In this document: in pieces, positions 9,097-17,144 of the stretch | Position numbering within the stretch: position 1 is the first letter of the stretch | Layout: each line of letters starts with the position of its first letter | NCBI GenBank assembly: GCA_015068645.1 | Contig: SVKD01000002.1 | Location: forward strand, 1-55,732 | Source of the DNA: Oscillospiraceae bacterium | Lineage (GTDB): Bacteria; Bacillota; Clostridia; UMGS1840 | Direction: 5' to 3' | Length of the DNA stretch: 55,732 bases | Notes under the pieces: generated by a model | What the model was told of the DNA's origin: nothing | Database searches by the model: none | Seen by the model: only the letters and a program-made list of their open reading frames with translations | Position numbers and translations under genes: made by a program

Positions 9097-10104
9097 TTAT
9101 AACAGATTCATACCGTATTCTTCTGCCTGTTTACGGGTGTTTTTATCCCACACGGATACCTGCACCTCGCCAACGTGTGCTTTTTCCAACAGAAGCATAC
9201 AAAGGCGGCTCTGACCGATACCGCCACCCATAGTTAAAGGCAGAGTACCGTCTAAGAGCATCTGGTGGAAAGGCAAGGTTTTTCTGTCTTCACAGTCTGC
9301 TTTTATCAGCTGTTCTTCCAAAGATTTTTCGTCCACACGGATCCCCATGGAAGAGATTTCCAAAGCGGAATCCAACATGGGATTATAGAAGAGTAAATCC
9401 CCGTTTAATTTCCAGTCATCATAGTCGGGAGCACGGCCGTCGTGCTTTTTGCCCGATTTCAACACATCGCCGATACCGATGATGAATACGGTTTTCTTTT
9501 CTTTAGCGATGGCATTTTCTCTTTCTTTGCCGGTCAGGTCGGGATATAAATCTTCCAATTCCTGAGAGGTGATAAAGGTGACATCACGGTTTAAGGTAAT
9601 GGAAATCGCAGGATAATCTTTTTTGATTTCATCCAAGGTGTCACAGATGGCACCCACGATTTTTCTGACAGTATCTTTTAAGAAATCCACAGTTCTGTCT
9701 TCTTTTGAGATAATGGATTCCCAATCCCACTGATCCACATAGATGGAATGGAGGTTATCCATGGTTTCATCACGACGGATGGCATTCATATCGGTATAAA
9801 TGCCTTCCCCTTTGGAGAACCCGTACTGGTAGAGTGCCAGACGTTTCCATTTTGCCAGAGAATGCACGATTTCCGCCATCCCTTGGGTTTCGGGAATATC
9901 AAAGGTAACGGCACGCTCCACCCCGTTTAAGTTGTCGTTTAAGCCCATACGGGATTCCACGAACAAGGGAGCGGTGACACGTTTTAAATTCAACACTTCC
10001 GCCAGTTTATCCTGAAAAATACGTTTGGTTTTTCCGATAGCGGTCTGGGTTTCGTAAATATTTAATGTTTTGGGATACCACACAGGTTTCATAGTCTGAC
10101 TCAT
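9097..10104 (-). CDS. asnA: Aspartate-ammonia ligase (asparagine synthetase A)
   Basis: Makes asparagine from aspartate and ammonia with ATP hydrolysed to AMP. The fold is related to class II aminoacyl-tRNA synthetases. Its 335 residues match the usual ~330. Recognisable blocks are [21 protein letters not shown] near the N-terminus, QWDWE in the middle and the C-terminal [30 protein letters not shown]. The start at 10102-10104 has an AAGGAGGAAT site 8-9 nt upstream. It lies between glnS and glnN in one orientation, with gaps of 54 and 33 nt, which suggests one transcript for amide amino-acid supply. AsnA uses free ammonia, so it competes with GlnN for the same substrate. Confidence 0.96.
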   Translation of the reverse strand: MSQTMKPVWYPKTLNIYETQTAIGKTKRIFQDKLAEVLNLKRVTAPLFVESRMGLNDNLNGVERAVTFDIPETQGMAEIVHSLAKWKRLALYQYGFSKGEGIYTDMNAIRRDETMDNLHSIYVDQWDWESIISKEDRTVDFLKDTVRKIVGAICDTLDEIKKDYPAISITLNRDVTFITSQELEDLYPDLTGKERENAIAKEKKTVFIIGIGDVLKSGKKHDGRAPDYDDWKLNGDLLFYNPMLDSALEISSMGIRVDEKSLEEQLIKADCEDRKTLPFHQMLLDGTLPLTMGGGIGQSRLCMLLLEKAHVGEVQVSVWDKNTRKQAEEYGMNLL

Positions 10105-10158
10105 GGGTGGATTCCTCCTTTATTTTGATAGGAAATATCCAAAAAATATTAAAAAATA

Positions 10159-11811
10159 TTAGTTGGGTTTGTAGCTGTCTTTTAAGTTGACGATTAAGTT
10201 AAAGGTGTCGGGGAATTTGCTGTCCTTCTGGAAATAACCGTTACGAACAAACTGGAATTTGTCTTCTAAGGTTGCATCATTTAAGGACGGTTCGCAAATT
10301 GCTTTGCAGATTGCAACAGAATCTTTGTTTAAATAATCGTCGTAGCCTTTGTCTTCGGGCATATCGTTCATATTTTCCAAAGTGAAGAGACGGTCATACA
10401 GACGCACTTCTTTTTCCACGCCGAATTTAGCAGATACCCAATGGATGGTTCCTTTCACTTTTCTGCCGTCGGGAGCGTTGCCGGAAAATGTTTCGGGATC
10501 GTAGGTACAATGGATTTCCACGATATTGCCGTTTTCGTCTTTCACCACATCCTGATACTGGATGAAGTAAGTTCCCATCAGACGCACTTCCCCGCCGGGT
10601 TTTAAACGGTGGAACTTCGGAGGCGGAACCTCTGCAAAGTCGGAGCGTTCGATATAGATTTCACGGGAAATAGGCACTTCACGGTAGGTGGTTTCGGGAT
10701 CCTGAGGATTATCGGGTAATTTGATATATTCCACTTTGTCTTCGGGATAGTTGGTTAATACCACTTTCACCGGATCTAACACAGCCACACGGCGTTTTGC
10801 GGTGGTATTCAATTCGTCACGGATACAAAATTCCAACAGACCGATATCCACCAGGCTGTTTGCTTTGGCAACACCGGAACGTTTTACAAATTCAAAAATG
10901 GAAGAGGGAGTGTAACCACGTCTTCTTAATCCGCATAAGGTGGGCATTCTGGGGTCATCCCAACCGTCCACGATGCCTTCTTCCACCAACTGGCGGAGAT
11001 AACGTTTGCTCATTACGGTGTTGGTCACATTCAGACGAGCAAATTCGTACTGATGAGGCGGCATTTCGAATCCTACATTTTCCACAACCCAGTCATACAA
11101 GGGTCTATGATTTTCAAATTCGATGGAGCATAAGGAATGGGTGATACCTTCCAACGCATCCTGCAGGGGATGTGCATAGTCATATAAGGGATAAATGCAC
11201 CATTTGTTGCCCTGACGGTGATGGTCGGTATGCACGATACGATAAATTGCAGGGTCACGCATATTCATATTGGGAGACGCCATATCAATTTTGGCACGTA
11301 AAGTTTTTTCGCCGTCCTTAAATTCCCCGTTTTTCATCCGTTCAAATAAGTCTAAGTTTTCTTCCACGCTTCTGTCACGGTAGGGAGAGTTTTTACCGGG
11401 AGTGGTTAAGGTACCACGGTATTCTCTCATTTCTTCCGCATTTAAATCGCAGACGTATGCTTTGCCTTTTTTGATCAGTTCGCAGGCAAACTCGTAGCAC
11501 TTATCAAAATAATCGGAGCCGTAGAAGATACCACCGTCGGGAATGGCACCCAGCCATTCTAAATCTTTATAGATTGCCTGCACATATTCGTCATCTTCTT
11601 TGGCAGGGTTGGTATCGTCATAACGCAGGTTAAACTGTCCGCCGTATTTTTTGGCAGTTCCCCAGTTAATCCAGATTGCTTTTGCGGAACCGATATGAAG
11701 GTATCCGTTAGGTTCGGGCGGAAAACGGGTATGGATTTTTTCCACTTTGCCTTCCGCTAAGTCTTTATCAATAATTTCGTGTATGAAATTGCTTTCCATA
11801 ATTTCTGACAT
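10159..11811 (-). CDS. glnS: Glutaminyl-tRNA synthetase
   Basis: Class I synthetase that charges tRNA-Gln directly with glutamine. Its 550 residues compare with ~554 in E. coli. The signature [20 protein letters not shown] contains the HIGH-type motif, and VMSKRYL is the KMSKS-type motif. The blocks [30 protein letters not shown] and the C-terminal beta-barrel region (about 330-545) follow the family order. Many Bacillota make Gln-tRNA-Gln only by GatCAB transamidation, so a direct GlnRS implies that the adjacent GltX can be Glu-specific. The preceding 262 nt carries two dispersed repeats and no clear promoter, so transcription probably comes from gltX. Confidence 0.96.
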   Translation of the reverse strand: MSEIMESNFIHEIIDKDLAEGKVEKIHTRFPPEPNGYLHIGSAKAIWINWGTAKKYGGQFNLRYDDTNPAKEDDEYVQAIYKDLEWLGAIPDGGIFYGSDYFDKCYEFACELIKKGKAYVCDLNAEEMREYRGTLTTPGKNSPYRDRSVEENLDLFERMKNGEFKDGEKTLRAKIDMASPNMNMRDPAIYRIVHTDHHRQGNKWCIYPLYDYAHPLQDALEGITHSLCSIEFENHRPLYDWVVENVGFEMPPHQYEFARLNVTNTVMSKRYLRQLVEEGIVDGWDDPRMPTLCGLRRRGYTPSSIFEFVKRSGVAKANSLVDIGLLEFCIRDELNTTAKRRVAVLDPVKVVLTNYPEDKVEYIKLPDNPQDPETTYREVPISREIYIERSDFAEVPPPKFHRLKPGGEVRLMGTYFIQYQDVVKDENGNIVEIHCTYDPETFSGNAPDGRKVKGTIHWVSAKFGVEKEVRLYDRLFTLENMNDMPEDKGYDDYLNKDSVAICKAICEPSLNDATLEDKFQFVRNGYFQKDSKFPDTFNLIVNLKDSYKPN

Positions 11812-11863
11812 CTTTTCAATATTCCTTTCCTAAAAAGGTGATTCATTTTATCGTATTCGACAA

Positions 11864-11908
11864 TCCCTCAGTCACTTCGTGACAGCTCCCTTTGCACAAG
11901 GGAGCCTA
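11864..11908 (+). repeat. Dispersed double-hairpin repeat (CCCTCAGTCAC family)
   Basis: GTCAC-TTC-GTGAC is followed by GCTCCCTT-TGCAC-AAGGGAGC, with a T-run just after on the plus strand. A related pair of hairpins is inside the mobile-element-like repeat near 52551-52599. The family resembles repeats I have met in other gut Clostridia. Confidence 0.5.
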
Positions 11909-11950
11909 TCGTTTTTTTGGGGGATATTTTTCAAGCTCTTGCTTTTTTAT

Positions 11951-12074
11951 AGGGTGCAGAAAAACTGATGCAAAATTCGGAAATCGAATCAAGGCAACGC
12001 CTTGACGATCCCGAAGCTGTACCGTGTGTACAGCGAGTGGTGAGATTCACGGATTATGCGCAGTTTTTCAAGCC
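11951..12074 (+). repeat. Dispersed three-way-junction element, copy E
   Basis: Outer arms GAAAAACTG/CAGTTTTTC pair over nine bases. The core stem is AATC/GATT with GA on both sides. P2 is TCAAGGC-AAC-GCCTTGA and P3 is GCTGTAC-CGTGT-GTACAGC, between CCGAA and GAGTGGTGA. The right end TTTTTCAAGCC overlaps the gltX stop region. An extra right-arm remnant (TTTTTCAAGC, about 11926-11935) precedes it. Confidence 0.7.
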
Positions 12075-13708
12075 TACAAAGAAAGACGAGCCTTAACTAA
12101 TTCGTTACCCATTACGCGGAACACTTCATAGGTATCGGGCGTATTCTGACGTCCGCAAATCTGCACGCGAAGAACGGTAGAAACTTGGGCAACATTCCCT
12201 TTAAATGCTTCGGGATTCTTTTTATACTCCTTCATATTGGAAGTGAAGCCGTGTTTTTCGGATAAGTCTTTGATTTTCTGGAACCATTCGTCCTGAGAAT
12301 CATTTTCATCGTAGATTTCTTTGTATTCGGTAATCAAAAGATTTCTGTCTTCTTCCGAAATATTTTCAGGGAACTGATAATCAGGCTGATATAATTCGGG
12401 GAAGAAATAGGAAATGTAGTCCTTGATTTCGGATAATTTCGCAATATCCTTTCTCGGTTTGGGGCCTACACGTCCGATATTTAAAATTTCTAACACTTTT
12501 TCTTTTTGTGCGGTGATAATATGATAAAATTCTTTGTCGAATTCCTCTGTATAGGTTTCCAATAACGCATAAAGTTCGGTATTGGAAAGTTTTGCTAACT
12601 CGTTTTTGGAAACGTCGTCCAGTTTTACCAAATCAAACAGTGCACCGGATACAGACATCTTCTTGGGAGAGAAGGGGAAGTCTCTGTAGGACTTATCGGG
12701 ATTTTGTGCATACCATTCTTCAAAGTTGGAGTTAAGAAGCGTCATCAGGTACACCATCACGCAGTTTACCACGTAACCTTCCTGCTTGTAGAAGGAAAGC
12801 GCCAGCTCGGGGTCTTTTCGTTTGGAAAGTTTACGTTTGGTGGAACCGTCCATCTTCATCAAGGGTGCAATATGCATATATTTGGGAGCTTTTAAGCCAA
12901 CCGCACGATACAGTTGCAGGTGAATGGGCAGGGTTGCAATCCATTCGTCCCCACGGACAACGTGGGTGGTACCCATCAGATAGTCATCCACAACGTGTGC
13001 AAAATGGTAGGTGGGGATTCCGTCGGACTTTAAGATAACAACATCCATATCGTTTTCGGATAATTCCAAGTCCCCTTTTACCAAATCGGTGAATTTGAAT
13101 TTATTGTCAATACTGCCTTCGCTTTTAAAACGGAGCACCCAGGGCATTTTTTTTGCTAATCTCTCTTTGATTTCATCCAAAGTCAGCTCACGGCATTTTG
13201 CCCATTTGCCACGGTACCCTAAGTTATCTTCCTTTTCTGCTTCCTGACGGGCTCTTAAATCGGAAAGCTCGTCCTCGGTGCAAAAGCAAGGATACGCCAT
13301 TCCTTTTTCCACCAAATCTTTGGCAAATGCCTGATAAATTTTGGCACGCTTTCGCTGTCGGTAGGGACCGTAAATCCCTTTTTCTCCCTCTACCAAAGCA
13401 CCTTCGTCAAAGTTTAAGCCAAAGTGAGACAAGCCGTCAATAATCGCCTGCACACCGCCCTCAACTTCACGTTTCTGGTCAGTGTCTTCAATACGAAGAT
13501 AGAAGGTACCGCCGGAAAGATGTGCCAGACGCTCGGAGGTTAAAGCCGCATAGAGGTTTCCCAAATGCATAAAGCCGGTGGGAGAGGGTGCCATACGGGT
13601 CACTTTTTCGCCTTCTTTTAAATCGCGACGGGGATAGGTATTGCTGATTTCTTCTAAGGTGGGAAGAGATGCATCAAACAAAAGTGTTGCCAGAGACTTG
13701 GTATCCAT
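12074..13708 (-). CDS. gltX: Glutamyl-tRNA synthetase
   Basis: Class I synthetase that charges tRNA-Glu. The HIGH-type motif is in RMAPSPTGFMHLGNLYAAL (about residues 38-56), followed by FYLRIEDTDQKREV; the KMSKS-type motif is KRKLSKRKDPELALSF. At 544 residues it is longer than the ~470-490 of many bacterial GluRS and matches a clostridial sub-type with an extended anticodon-binding part. The ATG at 13706-13708 is preceded by a sigma-A promoter. It is first in the minus-strand cluster with glnS, asnA and glnN. With GlnRS present it is probably Glu-specific (inference). The dispersed element E abuts its stop codon. Confidence 0.95.
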   Translation of the reverse strand: MDTKSLATLLFDASLPTLEEISNTYPRRDLKEGEKVTRMAPSPTGFMHLGNLYAALTSERLAHLSGGTFYLRIEDTDQKREVEGGVQAIIDGLSHFGLNFDEGALVEGEKGIYGPYRQRKRAKIYQAFAKDLVEKGMAYPCFCTEDELSDLRARQEAEKEDNLGYRGKWAKCRELTLDEIKERLAKKMPWVLRFKSEGSIDNKFKFTDLVKGDLELSENDMDVVILKSDGIPTYHFAHVVDDYLMGTTHVVRGDEWIATLPIHLQLYRAVGLKAPKYMHIAPLMKMDGSTKRKLSKRKDPELALSFYKQEGYVVNCVMVYLMTLLNSNFEEWYAQNPDKSYRDFPFSPKKMSVSGALFDLVKLDDVSKNELAKLSNTELYALLETYTEEFDKEFYHIITAQKEKVLEILNIGRVGPKPRKDIAKLSEIKDYISYFFPELYQPDYQFPENISEEDRNLLITEYKEIYDENDSQDEWFQKIKDLSEKHGFTSNMKEYKKNPEAFKGNVAQVSTVLRVQICGRQNTPDTYEVFRVMGNELVKARLSL

Positions 13709-13763
13709 AGTGTTGCTCCTTTATTTTACGAGGAAAATTCTTTTCCATTATATAGTATCATAC

Positions 13764-13793
13764 ATTATAACACACAACTACCCGTTTTTTCAA
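13764..13793 (-). promoter_or_regulatory. Promoter of the gltX-glnS-asnA-glnN cluster
   Basis: On the minus strand TTGAAA (13788-13793) and TATAAT (13764-13769) are 18 nt apart, about 55 nt before the gltX start. No T-box leader fits in the short untranslated region. Confidence 0.75.
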
Positions 13794-13864
13794 GTGTTTT
13801 TTTCGTTTTTTTTACCCCTTTTTTATTTTTTTCAAAAAATTTTAAAAAATTTTACAAAAACCCC

Positions 13865-13893
13865 TTTACAAAACACAAGATATATGGTATCAT
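13865..13893 (+). promoter_or_regulatory. nrdJ promoter P1
   Basis: TTTACA (13865-13870) and TATCAT (13888-13893) with a 17-nt spacer. The first NrdR box fills the spacer, as expected for a repressed promoter. Confidence 0.6.
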
Positions 13894-13920
13894 ACTTCTT
13901 GCCAACACAAGATATTGTGT
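13873..13920 (+). promoter_or_regulatory. Tandem NrdR boxes upstream of nrdJ
   Basis: ACACAAGATATATGGT (13873-13888) and ACACAAGATATTGTGT (13905-13920) match the 16-bp NrdR box consensus. Their starts are 32 bp apart, about three helical turns, the usual arrangement for cooperative NrdR binding. The adjacent gene encodes a ribonucleotide reductase, which supports the call. Confidence 0.85.
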
Positions 13921-13948
13921 CAAAAAGCAAGATACCTAAAATTTTGAA

Positions 13949-13983
13949 AAACGCTGAAAATCAATGCAAATCAGCGTTTTTTT
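13949..13983 (+). terminator. Terminator-like hairpin in the nrdJ leader
   Basis: AAACGCTGA (13949-13957) pairs with TCAGCGTTT (13971-13979), followed by a T-run. It lies between P1 and the start codon, so it could attenuate P1 transcripts. It cannot serve gltX, which runs the other way. Confidence 0.6.
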
Positions 13984-14001
13984 CACCCTCTTGGGGGAAT
14001 T

Positions 14002-14030
14002 TTGACACAATGTTTTTTGGAAAATAAAGT
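14002..14030 (+). promoter_or_regulatory. nrdJ candidate promoter P2
   Basis: A perfect TTGACA (14002-14007) with TAAAGT (14025-14030) after 17 nt. It lies beyond the terminator-like hairpin and directly before the ribosome-binding site. Confidence 0.45.
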
Positions 14031-14058
14031 AAAAAATGAAGACAGAAGGGACAAGATT

Positions 14059-16329
14059 ATGGAACAGGAAAGTACGTTTTTTAAAACACAACTCCAAAAA
14101 GACATTTGGGAAAAGAAATATCGTCACAATGGGGAAACCATTGACGGATTTTTCGAAAGAATTTCCGGTGGAAATAAAGATATCATCCCCTTGATGATGG
14201 AAAGAAAATTCCTGCCCGGCGGCAGAATTATTGCTTCCAGAGGATTAGCAAAGGAAGGCAGAAAAATTACCTACTCCAACTGCTATGTCATTTCTCCTCC
14301 GGAAGATAACATTGAAGGCATTTTTGAATGTGCTTCCAAATTGGCAAGAACCTACTCCTACGGCGGCGGTTGCGGTATTGATATCTCTAAACTCTCCCCC
14401 GCAGGTGCTAAAATCAACAACGCGGCAAAAGAAACCACCGGTAGTGTGTCCTTTATGGACTTGTATTCTCTGGTAACCGACTTAATCGGTCAGAGCGGAC
14501 GTCGCGGTGCGCTGATGATTTCCTTAGAATGTAATCATCCTGACCTGCCCCGTTTTATCGACATTAAAAACGACTTGAACAAAGTTACCAAAGCAAACAT
14601 CTCCGTTAGAATCCGTGATGCTTTTATGAAAGCAGTGGAAGAAGATGCAGACTGGGATTTAACCTATACCCGTGAAGCAACCGGTGAAACCATTGTAAAC
14701 ACCGTGAAAGCAAGAGAAATGTTCCAAAAACTTGCGCACAACAACTGGGATATGGCAGAACCCGGCGCATTATTCTGGGACAGAATTGAAAACTGGAACT
14801 TATTAAGCAATGACGATAACTTCCGGTTTGCAGGGGTAAACCCCTGTGCGGAAGAACCCCTGCCGGCTGGCGGAAGCTGTCTGCTTGGTAGCATCAACTT
14901 GTCTGAATTCGTATTAAATCCCTACACCGAAAAAGCAGAATTTGATTTTGATGCGTTCGCAGATGCGGTTGAAAAAGCAGTTATTTACTTAAACGAAGTA
15001 TTAGAAGAAGGCTTGGAATTACATCCCTTGGAAGAGCAGAGAAAGAGCGTAAACGACTGGAAACAGATTGGTCTTGGCATTATGGGCTTGGGCGATTGCT
15101 TAATTAAACTGGGCATTCGTTACGGCTCCACCGCATCTGTTAAAATGTGTGATAAAATCGGCTTCAAAATGGCAGATACCGCTATTTACACCTCTGCAAA
15201 ACTGGCAGAAGAAAAAGGCACCTACCCCTGCTATGATGAAAAAGCGATTTTTGCAAGTGCATATTTTATGGAAAACACTTCCAAACGCACTCGTGACTAT
15301 GTGAAAAAAGTGGGTCTTCGTAACAGTCAGCTGTTGACCATCGCACCCACCGGCTCCATCTCCACCATGCTTGGTATTTCCGGCGGCTTAGAACCCATCT
15401 ACAACATTTCCTACACCAGAAAAACCGAATCCTTACACGGAGAAGAACGTTTCTACACCGTATATACCCCCATCGTAAAAGAAGTGATGGATGCAATGGG
15501 TCTTTCCGAAGGAGACGAGCTTCCCAACTACATTGTTACCGCAATGACCTTAAACTACAGAGAACGTATCAACATGCAGTCTATCTGGCAGAAACATATT
15601 GATGCTTCCATCTCCTCCACCGTAAACGTGCCCGAAGAATTCACCAAAGAAGAGGTGGAAGATTTATACATTTACGCTTGGAAAATGGGCTTAAAGGGTG
15701 TTACCATTTACCGTGATAACTGCAGAAGAACCGGTATTTTATTAAACAAAACCGACTCTGCCGCTCCGGAAAAAGAAGCAACTCATTTTGATGCGATTAA
15801 ACCTATGTCCCGTTCCGAAATCGGTAAAACTTACGGTACCACTTCCAAATACACCACCGCTTGCGGTAATCTGTTTGTTACCATCAACCGTAACCAGAAC
15901 GGTGATATTGTGGAATCCTTTGTAAATACCTCCAAAAACGGTATCTGTAAGTCCAATATTGACGGTATTAACCGTATGATTTCCCTGTCCTTACGAAGCG
16001 GTGTACTGGTTTCTGAAATTATCGACCAGTTAAAGAACATTTCTTGTCCCGCTTGCTTAAGACTGCGCACCAAAGGGGAACGATTAGACGGTCAGAGCTG
16101 TCCCGACATTATTGCAAAGGCTCTGCAGGAAGAATACGAATCCGGCTTCTTCTCCATGAATGCCCATCCTTCCATGCAAAAGGAAGAACCCAAAGCAGAC
16201 ATGACCACCTGTGAAGAAGAAAGCGATTTCGGCAGATTCCCCACCGTTTGTCCCGAATGTAAAACCAGATTAAAGCATGAAGGCGGTTGCGTATCCTGCG
16301 ATAACTGCGGCTGGACCAAATGTAACTAA
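14059..16329 (+). CDS. nrdJ: Ribonucleotide reductase, class II (adenosylcobalamin-dependent)
   Basis: Reduces ribonucleotides to deoxyribonucleotides with a B12-generated radical and no oxygen. The start at 14059 is preferred over an in-frame ATG at 14002 because AGAAGGGAC precedes it by 6 nt; this gives 756 residues. The TYSYGGGCGIDISKLSPAG block and NPCAEEPLPAGGSCLLGSINLSEF (about 259-282; the N.C.E active-site motif) mark the catalytic barrel. About residues 590-680 form a TSCPD-type domain with CGNLFVTI and SCPACLR. The C-terminus CPECKTRL...CVSCDNCGWTKC is a zinc ribbon or redox-active Cys tail. Paired NrdR boxes upstream indicate NrdR repression. No cobalamin riboswitch is seen in the ~160-nt leader. 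Confidence 0.95.
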   Translation: MEQESTFFKTQLQKDIWEKKYRHNGETIDGFFERISGGNKDIIPLMMERKFLPGGRIIASRGLAKEGRKITYSNCYVISPPEDNIEGIFECASKLARTYSYGGGCGIDISKLSPAGAKINNAAKETTGSVSFMDLYSLVTDLIGQSGRRGALMISLECNHPDLPRFIDIKNDLNKVTKANISVRIRDAFMKAVEEDADWDLTYTREATGETIVNTVKAREMFQKLAHNNWDMAEPGALFWDRIENWNLLSNDDNFRFAGVNPCAEEPLPAGGSCLLGSINLSEFVLNPYTEKAEFDFDAFADAVEKAVIYLNEVLEEGLELHPLEEQRKSVNDWKQIGLGIMGLGDCLIKLGIRYGSTASVKMCDKIGFKMADTAIYTSAKLAEEKGTYPCYDEKAIFASAYFMENTSKRTRDYVKKVGLRNSQLLTIAPTGSISTMLGISGGLEPIYNISYTRKTESLHGEERFYTVYTPIVKEVMDAMGLSEGDELPNYIVTAMTLNYRERINMQSIWQKHIDASISSTVNVPEEFTKEEVEDLYIYAWKMGLKGVTIYRDNCRRTGILLNKTDSAAPEKEATHFDAIKPMSRSEIGKTYGTTSKYTTACGNLFVTINRNQNGDIVESFVNTSKNGICKSNIDGINRMISLSLRSGVLVSEIIDQLKNISCPACLRLRTKGERLDGQSCPDIIAKALQEEYESGFFSMNAHPSMQKEEPKADMTTCEEESDFGRFPTVCPECKTRLKHEGGCVSCDNCGWTKCN

Positions 16330-16504
16330 GAGCTTTTTGTGCAGACAACGTAGTTTTGCATTTTAGAAAGCACAATTCATATTTTTCTCTTTTCCCGTCT
16401 TGGTGGCGCATCTTTCGCCATCAGGATGGGGCAAACACTCATAAAAAATCTGACTGCACTTTCCCCGTGCAGTCATTCCTATTTGGGAAAGATTGGAGAA
16501 GCCT
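16330..16504. other. Intergenic stretch with a strong hairpin
   Basis: TGACTGCAC/GTGCAGTCA (16451-16475, 9-bp stem) has GATTTTTT following it on the minus strand only, so it looks like a minus-strand terminator without an obvious minus-strand gene. Nothing else is recognised. Confidence 0.45.
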
Positions 16505-16882
16505 ATGAGATTTTCATTTGGTAAATTTTTTAAAAGCTTTACCTATGCCGCAAAAGGCATTGCAGAAGTATATAAACGAGAACAAAATTTTAAAGTACAT
16601 ACTCTGGCGGCAATGGTAGCGCTGTTTTTGGGGTGGTTTTTTAAAGTCTCCCCTTGGGAATGGTGTTTTCTTGCAGTGGTAATTGCCTTGGTAATGGCTG
16701 CCGAAATGGTAAATACCGCCATGGAAAATCTGTGTGATGTCACCCATCCGGAAAAAAATGAAACCATCCGTGTGGTAAAAGATGTTTCTGCAGGAATGGT
16801 GCTGGTGTGTGCCATTGGCGCTCTCGTTGTTGGAATCGTGATATTCCTGCCAAAAATAATTGCATTTTTGCAAAATTTATGA
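16505..16882 (+). CDS. dgkA: DgkA-family lipid kinase (undecaprenol/diacylglycerol kinase)
   Basis: Small integral-membrane kinase of 125 residues that phosphorylates a lipid alcohol. In Gram-positive bacteria this family mainly makes undecaprenyl phosphate for wall synthesis. The amphipathic N-terminus FKSFTYAAKGIAEVYKREQN is followed by three membrane segments. The signature VMAAEMVNTAMENLCD with conserved Glu and Asn residues, then VKDVSAGMVLV, holds the active-site residues. The ATG at 16505 is preferred over an in-frame TTG at 16493 because GGAG lies 6 nt before it. It is followed by a clear terminator, so it ends its own short unit. Confidence 0.93.
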   Translation: MRFSFGKFFKSFTYAAKGIAEVYKREQNFKVHTLAAMVALFLGWFFKVSPWEWCFLAVVIALVMAAEMVNTAMENLCDVTHPEKNETIRVVKDVSAGMVLVCAIGALVVGIVIFLPKIIAFLQNL

Positions 16883-16890
16883 TAAAATAT

Positions 16891-16923
16891 AAGAGTGACT
16901 ATGCAACGTCACTCTTTTTTGTT
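16891..16923 (+). terminator. Terminator after dgkA
   Basis: AAGAGTGAC-TATGCAAC-GTCACTCTT followed by a T-run. Confidence 0.85.
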
Positions 16924-16956
16924 ATTTTTAACAGCTGTTGCAGAAACAGATAACCG

Positions 16957-17036
16957 ATGTAGGGAAGGGCCTTGGTCCTTCCGCTTGTTCGATTCTTTCG
17001 GTTATTTTCGGCAGGAGCAAGCCCCTGCCCTACCAC
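16957..17036 (+). repeat. Dispersed TGTAGGG-type repeat
   Basis: Starts GATGTAGGGAAGGGCC and ends CCCCTGCCCTACC, with inner hairpins such as AAGGGCC-TTG-GTCCTT. It belongs with the copies at 19314, 19433 and 31569. It fills most of the 260-nt gap before copA. Confidence 0.5.
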
Positions 17037-17144
17037 TCTTTTTGTTATTTTTAATCATTGTTCTTGCATCGGATTTTCGATGCATTTCCGAATAACGCAA
17101 CGGATAAATCTGTTCCCTACAACCCGAAGAAAGGAGTTCTTCCT

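Noticed and set aside
13894-14058. Cobalamin riboswitch before the B12-dependent reductase
   Set aside because: The leader is only about 160 nt and I find no B12-box-like sequence; NrdR boxes explain control better.
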